A stretch of 64,000 nt of DNA from Antedon mediterranea. Its lineage: Eukaryota > Echinodermata > Crinoidea > Comatulida > Antedonidae. Within the stretch, counting starts at the first letter, position 1. The number at the start of each line of letters is the position of its first letter. Below, piece by piece: positions 52,501-61,500 of the stretch. The stretch is taken from positions 18,584,288-18,648,287 of the forward strand of contig NC_092676.1 in assembly GCF_964355755.1 (NCBI RefSeq). Direction: 5' to 3'. The position numbers and the translations under genes are program-made. A model generated the notes under the pieces. It was not told the DNA's origin. It was given only the letters and a program-made list of their open reading frames with translations, and did no database searches.

Positions 52501-55500
52501 TTGGTAGAGAAACATAGTGAGTTTGACCGACTCAACCGTAGCGCTAATGATGTCATCAAACACCTAGTCTACAATAGTAAGGCTGCAACTAATATCGAGA
52601 ACAAACTAGAAGAATTTGCTCAGAAGTGGGACCGTGTCATTCATCAAGTTGAGCAGAACTCAAAACAGGTGAGTACAGGCATATCCTCTTTGTTGAATCC
52701 ATTCCAAAGTAAATCTGAAAGAGGCTGGAAGATTGCCAAATTCCATTTAATAGAAATTGCATTTTTTAGTGTACTCAATTATTGTACACTTGGCATGCAA
52801 TCATGTCATTTGTTTGTGAATGATGTATTAAATTTTTATTGTTTTTTTTGTTTAAAGGGGGTTAAACTTGAGTAATCTTCTTCTTTAATCTTTTATTACC
52901 ATTTTATAAGTTACAAAATATCTGTGTTTGCTTGTTTTTTTTTCAGGGCAATAAAAGTGCAATTTACTATGTACTAGTATATGAGCTAATGGCATTTGGT
53001 GAATGATGAAAGGTTATATCAACTCGGCGTTGCCTCATTGATATAACCTTTCATCATTCACCTCATGCCATTATTTGTACCATTACACTCATAAACATTC
53101 ATTATTTGTTTTATATAACATCTAAATAGATTCCTGTCATTTGAATCAAATAAAAGGTAGCCCAGCCAAGAGGCCTACATTTCATTCACATTGATTAAAA
53201 CAGTAACATTTGGTTTTTAATATTATATTAAATGTTATATTTATATGGATTATGGAAAACGCCTAGGCTAGGCCTAGCCTAATACTAACAGGCCTAGCTA
53301 AGCTAGACTTAGTAGTACTAGTAGTACTAGCTTGGCTGAAAGGAAAAACTTTGACAGACAATTGGAACTTATCTATGCTAATTATGGTTTTTCCAACAAT
53401 TCCACGTCTTGTAGGGATGTCCCCATTAATTAATCAAAATCCTAAAAACGATCTAAGCTAATTTAAATGCCTTTTTTAATGAAATTACTTAATCGTACAC
53501 AAAAATCTGCTGCTGTTGTGCATATCTCGTGGTGGTGTTTACAAACAGAGGCAGGGCGACAGGTGGCGCTGTTGTATTTCACAGTAATTTTCATATACTC
53601 TTTTTTTTTCATCCGTGAAATGTTTTTTTTTTCGTACACAAAAATGTTTTAAAAAAAGTACTATTAAACGATCGTTGAATAGTGCGTACTATTGCATGCC
53701 ATGTGACCCACAATCGTCCAATCAAATGACAGGAATTTATTTAGGTGTTATATATAGATATACAATATACTATACAACATTGATTGTCAGATACTCATCT
53801 CAAGTGAATGATTTATTTTGTGTAATGAGCTAAAAAAAATTGCTAAAGTATGTGGTTTCTGCTGCTGTATCTGAATATTGTCAATGGTTTGTTGGAGATT
53901 GCAACATATTGTTAAAAAATGTGGGTGTTGTTAGGATAGGTTAGCAGATTGATACCACATGGAGACAATAATTAAAAGACTGGGAGTAGAAAAAGGAGTG
54001 GAGATATGAGTTATTGTGGTTTACAGTGGTTCTTATAGTTTAAGTACAAAAGTCCATTGCATGTGTTCATACAAATATCAGTGTCATGGTTCAAGTTCTG
54101 TTTCTGCCATGGTTTTCTTTTATTCATCGGTTGTATTTGCGTCAATACTTATTTTTAACTCTTTAAACAACTCCATATGTCCATCACACCTGACACCCAA
54201 ACTTCTAAATATCTCCTCCACACACTAAAAAATAATCATATTCATCAAGCAAGACTTAAACCATGGACACATCATATCAAACACACAAAATTAGACTGCA
54301 CTCCAAGCTAACCGATTGTAAACATTTTTGTTTGTTCAGATGGCTTTATGATGACGTAACAACATCCAACTTACAACAATTGTTCATGAATCCATATCTT
54401 CAGCTCATTAGCTTTCTTGATATGTAATAAGGGGCTAGTTTATTCAAAATATTAAAAAAAAGTTTATTAATATTTTACACAAGTTTGCCTTATATTGCCA
54501 GCAATATACACTTGTTAGAGTTCATGAAAAAATGTGGAATTTATCACGTACTGTAGGTGCAGTACATACAATATAAAGCAATTATAATTACTACAATATT
54601 AAAATGATCATGTTTATGAAATATTAAAATTTGTTTAATTGTAAACCTTCAATTCATTTAGAAAATGTAATGTAGGATAATAAACAACCATAATTGATAT
54701 TCAACACTGTACAATGACATGCAATTTATTTAATCAATACTTAAAAAGATAGTAACTTGTTTTCATTTATTTTTAATATCTGGCACTTTGTATTATTTTT
54801 TAATGATCTACCAAGGTAAAAAACATCTCAAAATTATATATATTTGTTTACTATTGTATTCATTAAATTTTTTTTATTATTAAAGCTAGCCTAAACCACT
54901 TTCTAAATATTACACAGAAGTGATTGAAAAGAGAATATGCAGTATTAATCCATTACCAAATAGTTATTATTGTACTTCACGTTTAAATACATTTTAATTT
55001 TTATAAATTCACATTAGCCTTATTTACAAATTGCTAGTAAATAATTGATATAAAATCATTATTAATTCATGTAATTCAATTTTGTCATTGTAAGAATACA
55101 ATTTTCTTCTATGCTGCCGGTATATCTTTAGTAGCACACATTTAATGTCCCATAATTTTAGTTTGCAGAATTTGCAGCCAAATTTCAGAATATACAATAT
55201 ATATATATTTGATCACATGAAAACGAGGAAAAAGACAGCAACAGGACCAGCATCCTGTAGACCTTGTATCTCAGTTCTGAAAACAATTCTGAATTCAACA
55301 ACGGAGAAAAATACATGTCAAGTACTCACACCATTTGGATCCACAAGTTGTTTCAAGCTCATCCTTATTGACTTGTTCATGTGATTGTGGTGCACGTGGA
55401 GTGTTATGTGATTGTGGTGCATGTGCAGTGTTATGTGATTGCGGTGCACGTGAAGTGTTACGCGATTCCTGTTCAGATGAAGTGTGAAGCAATTGCGGTT

Positions 55501-58500
55501 CATATGAAATGCTTGGCAAAACCCTATTTCTCCGACCCAGGTGTCGTTGTCCTGCAAATGAAGGCTCGGGTTTAATCACGGCCACATTACCTACAGTTAC
55601 CTTATGAGCCTCAATCGTTCCATTTTTTAACACCAGTGTTTCTGCCCTAACGTCTCTTATGAAAGTCACAGATTCATCATTTCTTTCCAAAAATTCAGAA
55701 ACTTGCCAAGTTGTCATTATTTGATTATTTTGAAGGTAACCAATGGTTAGTATGTAATTTGAGAAGAAGTATTTAAAATTATTAGTAGAAAATACCAAAG
55801 TTCATTTAAAGTCTTATTTTGGATGAATTAATAAAATCTGGTCGAATCATTGGCATAATTCAAAGGCTGAAGCCCCTGGTTTTGGCAATCTAAGGGGTTC
55901 TCACACACGGGAGACATCGGTGAAGTCACCGGCAATTTATAGCGTTTTTTTCCAAACAAATTTTAATCCTGAAATTTTATTTAAAGGTCAGATTTACTTT
56001 ACTCTGTGCCATAAACTTATAATTCTGACTTTCTGGTGTCAACTACTAAAATTGCGATAAAAAAGACAAAAAACACATGCATATACAATAAGGACTGTAA
56101 ATATCAAAGTGGTAGAGTACTTGCACATCAACTTTATGTCTAACTACGGGACAGTAACTTCAGTAACTGCTGCCAGGTCTGTTGAATATAATAAACAGTC
56201 CAGTTTAAAAAAAAAAACTATTATAAACATACATAAATAAAGTTAAAATAGAAGCATTCATACTGTAAAAGTGTACCTTGTATTTTTATTTCTGAACTTC
56301 CACCAGTCTTTAAATGTATAAGTTTAAGCTATAAGTTTAAGCTATGAGTTTTGATCATTGATTACATTTTTTAGTGCAAAGTTCAAATATAGATTATTAT
56401 AACATTGAGTATTAGAGTATGTTTTTGATAATGGACAAGATTACATGTCTAAATATTAGACATGCAATTCAGTTGACTTAACTATTTATAAAACTGACGG
56501 AATAGGGGAATTTTACATACAATCCCTAATATAAGGGTCTGTTTCTGCTACATAGCATTGAATAAACCGTTATTTAAAAAATATATTTTAGGCAGACCGC
56601 GGCAGTTCTGCTCAATTTCTGCTCCCAAAAAAAACCATTTACTTTTTTGGTTGGTTGTTAATAATGCATTGCGGTCAAACGTTCAAGATACTGCAGCTGT
56701 AAATGACCGTTATTTTGCAAAATGCCATTCTAACACTGAATCAATTTGGTGTTTTTACCCATTAATTGCAGGCTGCCATTTAACCGGTTACTGAAAATTT
56801 GTCCTGTTTCTGTCAAGAAATTTAGGTTAATTTTTTCACACGGTTATTATTATTTGCTCTCGGCAGAAAGAGGACCTAAATCATGTTTTTACAATGCAAA
56901 TGTAGAGGACATCAAGTGGGATTTTAATTTGTTATCTTCCTCTTCTCGTGTAGTGTATGACAACATTTTGTACCATTTCATGGATAGACACAATGTCTAT
57001 TCTATTATTATGGTTGCATAAATTTTTAAGAATGTAAAATATTATTAACATTTACAACATTTTATGTCATTTGATAGTAAATTGGTACACATTTGAATAT
57101 AGCTTTGCACACTAGTCAGAGTATTGGCACTTGCATTGAAGTAACACTCAGAGTATTGGTGTGTATGCCATTTATGGTTGTGTAATTGGTTATAAGGCCT
57201 AATATTTCTTGGAATCTGAGAAAAATACTATACATACATTGTATTTTCTTTAAACAAAAATAATATACATAATAAAATCTGGAATAATGTCATGTTTTGT
57301 GTTGGGTGATTATGATTAGAATATTTTATTTGTTGTCGTTGGAATCTTTTTTATCTACTAATATCATTTTATTTTATATGTCTCTTTTGTAAGATCCTAG
57401 TGAGAAAAGTAGTCTAGCTGATGCCCATACCAGGTGCCCATAAATAATGCAAAATTATATTAGTATGTGGAATACGTTGTTTCATTCTGAATAAAAAAAA
57501 TGTTAATGTGAACCTTGGTTGGGCTTGATGAAAATCTTTCATTATTAAATCAAAAACAAATCCACTCTCCATTTTAACTGACAGATCCAAAACAGACTTT
57601 TTATAAGGTCATCTGCAAAATAGGGCATGAGTCATGTGACCTAGTGATGACATCAGGACATCACAGCTGGGGGATATGCAGCTAGGTGTTAAATTGACAG
57701 GTGGAATTATGTTGTTTTTTCACTACAATCTGTAAAGTTGACATTTTGTGAAATATGGAAAGTGTGTTATGCATATGGATATATTTCACAATGTTATTTA
57801 ATAATGTAAACTGTTAGTGTTACATTGTTTTTTTAAAGAAAATTCTTCTGTGGATGGAATATTTTAGAACAAAATAAGAAGGAAGATTGAATAAACACAA
57901 AAAAAACCCAAACAAATAAAATATTTCTTATTTGTTAAGTATACCTACATATAACCAGAAAAAAGAAATAATGCAGACTGTTAAAACATTTCCTGATTCT
58001 TATATCATTTTAATATTATCTATTCATAGAGGTATTAAACTAAATTGTTACAGTCAGTGTTCAAATAAAGAAAAAGGGACCATTGAAATGACTACATCAA
58101 TCAATCAGATATGCCAGTTTTAAGTTGGGTCACCTACTCAGACTTGCATTGCCTACTTGTTGAGCATATCAATGCAGGCATCTATATATAAACATCCTTG
58201 AATGCATAAAGTTGAGACTTTTACCAAAAGTATTCATTGTATTACCATTAACATTAAAGTTTGATTTGATTTTTTGGAAGGTACCTTTTTCTTTTTTAAT
58301 AAGCTATAATGGGGGAGTACGTTTTGATCTCTATCAGAGATCTGCTTAGTGACAAGCAGCCTGGTTCTTATGTCATCTGAGTCTATAAACGGTCTTAGTG
58401 CTTAGCCGTCTATAATTTGTGACGTAGCAAGTAGTCTTTATTATAGACAATTGCTATACCGTGATCTAACCTGTAAGCGGCCTTTAAAGTTAAAGCCTGT

Positions 58501-61500
58501 ACTCGAAGGAGTCTTAAAACAGCCTTAACCCTCTGTTTCAGTTGCTTTTACGCATTATTTATCGTGAAAGACAACAGATTTTTTAAGTTTTAAGTGTTAA
58601 ATCAAATAATAACAATGATTTTATTCTTATATAGGCCTAGAATAGATTTTCTCGCGTATAAATGTACGTACTGTTTCGATTGCGATTTGAACAAGTGTGA
58701 GAAACATTACCTTATTTGGTGTTCTACGCGTAAACTACACCCTCAATTTGTTACTTTAGCGACTATTTTATAGCAATGGTCTAACAGGGATGGCTTTCTT
58801 AAGACCATATATCTGATAAAGCCGGCTTTAATCGAGGAGTTAAGACCATCGGTTAAGACTGTTTTATAGCAGCCCGCTCCTGGGGTTTATGATGATGTCA
58901 AACGCCACCTTCGTTTTACAATAGCTTTATTAAAAAAATAAATGTTATAATCCCACATTAAAGATGTTCACCCTAAGGATAATGTTTTAGATTATCATTT
59001 TTATATATATATGATGTATGGTGGTCATTTTTAGAGGGTCCCTCTCCTGATTGCCATGATATACAATAGTTACCACTTTATCTGTATAATATTATCTCGT
59101 TGAACTTGAATACAGAGTATATACACAGTATATATCGACTTTTAAATTATATTAAACATCTCTTTCAGGTTGCAGAGCAAAGTAATCTGAACCCAGTAAC
59201 TGTTGTCGATGGAGGGGAGTCCGAGATCCTTATCACAGAAAACGTCATTACTAACTCAGTATACCAGAATGTCCATGTATCGCCTCTAAAACACCCGGCA
59301 GAAGATAGTGTTTTGAAGAAACAATTTGATAGTGAGGTAGAGAGTCTGTTGTCATGGTATGATGATGTGGAGAATTCTATTCTTGGATCAGAGGCTCCTT
59401 CTGGTCTGGACGCAGATCTTAATCGACAGATCCAGCAATTTACGGTAAGTTTTTTAAAGATGTCAAATCTTCTAATTTGAACATAACAGTGGCGGATAAA
59501 AGATCAGTAAAAGAAATTTACCATAGAAATATATGACATTAGATTAAGTTCAACATACCTGATGATACACATTTTTTTCATCCATCAATTTTAGGATTTT
59601 GAGGAAGAATTAGAAGAGAGAAAGAAACGAATGAAAAATGTTACAGAACTTGGAAATAAACTTGTTTTAGCCAACAAAGAAGGTAACATTTATTTAGAAA
59701 CAGTTCAAGAAATAAAAGAAACATACATTTACAATAACTTAAATGGTAACAATAACGTTGAGTAAAGTCACAAAAATTATGGGAAACAGTTCTCACTCAT
59801 TACACAATGAATTTACCCTAAATAGATCAGTGAGAGTTAGACCACCACGATCAAATAATTCACGTTTTAGACTATCTTTTGTTCCAAATGCTATTCATAT
59901 TTTTAATTCACGATTTAAAAGAGAAGTTTTTAGTTTTGATGCCTTCACTATTCATACCTGTACAGTATATTATAAATTTATTGTGTAATTTGTTTTATAA
60001 GTATTTTAAATATGTTATATATGGTCTTTTTATATTTATATTCTTGCCAAGGAAGACAATTTTCATAATGTAATTTTAATTATTTTATGAAGAATAACAT
60101 TTTATCTTTCTATCTATCTATAAATAAGAACTCTTTCAGGGATTGGAAAAAGAATTAAAAGAACTTGTCAAATGACAAATCATTAGCTAATGTTTGTTTT
60201 ATAAATTATAATCCTAAAAAAACTCATAAATTTTTTAGATATTTTAATTAACAAATGAAAAATTTAACTCTGGCATATTATGTTTGTATTTGAAAATATA
60301 TTTTTTTCTACAGATTTTAAAAATATTTTAAGGTTTTTACAACATGTTGTTTCTGTAGACAATTCAGTACAGTGTGTTTGTTTACTTGTAAAACTTTATT
60401 GTAAAAAATAAGCACCTGTTTGATGTACATATCTACTGTCTGAGTGAGGTGAGCAGCTGCAGACAAGTGATGGTACAGGATCTTTACTACTGCAGTATTA
60501 TAGCCTAGGTTACACATTACGTAAATGATCTGTCAATGTCAATTTTTACCCTCCTGAAATGGTAAAATAAATGCAGCATATATACTGCTCAGTAGAGGGC
60601 AGTATACACTAAAATTGAACAACATAAAGCTGATTATTATTTCATATATAATAATTTAATGATTATGCAACCTGAAGTATAATGATGATAATTATATGAA
60701 TCCTCTTGATACAAGCAGAGAAACTCTACATAATTCAAGCTGAGAGACTCTAATTGATACAAGGTGAGAGACTCAAATTGATTTGAGCCGAGAGAGGAGG
60801 AAAAATAATTTTCTTTTTTGTCTTTAGATGAAGAAATCAAAGAAAACTTAAAAGACACTGTTGAAAATTTCATCGACCGTTGGGATGATATTTGCACCTT
60901 GCACAAAGAGCGAAAACTGCAGCTGGACAACGCTACTCTCCACCAAGAGTTTTTGAATGAATTGCATCTAGTGGAAAACACCTTGAGAGAGGTAGATGAA
61001 TGGATGGAAGAGCAGGTACCAGGTGATAGTGATGTTCAGAGGTTAAAGATACAAATAGATGAGTGCCAAGTAAGTTTGCCAGACTAGATTATCGTTAAAG
61101 AGTTTTCAATTTGCCATGATCAAAGACCTACGCATTGATTTGTCATTGGTTGTCATCTGGATCTAGAAACCAGTCAAGATGTGTCGAGAAATAGAGTGAG
61201 GTAGCAAGTCTAAACTTAGTCTGGGTTCCAGACGGAGTTTTTATTTGTCTTAATATTAGTTAAAAGATAAATATTTTGGCACAGATGGCGTTTCATACGT
61301 ATACTACTTGATTTTGGATACTCCGTCTGGGGAAACACGCACAAGTCACGTGGTTTGACACCAAGAATTCTTGGTGCATACGATTATCCGGTTGACTAGT
61401 TTCAGCTGCATGCGATTGGCTACTCACTCGTACACCGTGTAAATATTCATATTTCAGAATTTTAAAGACTCAACAACTAAGATGATGCGCATGCGCTATG

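Larger units (their letters stand above)
52669..59168. other. 6.5-kb intron 15
   Basis: Contains the foldback at 52987, a block shared with 14940, a possible minus-strand coding segment (55330-55717), an unidentified plus-strand frame pair (56580-57021) and a possible MITE (58370-58890). No dystrophin exon seen or required by phase. Confidence 0.6.

Noticed and set aside
59169-59175. Alternative acceptor seven bases into exon 16
   Set aside because: It would shift the frame and meet a stop four codons later.
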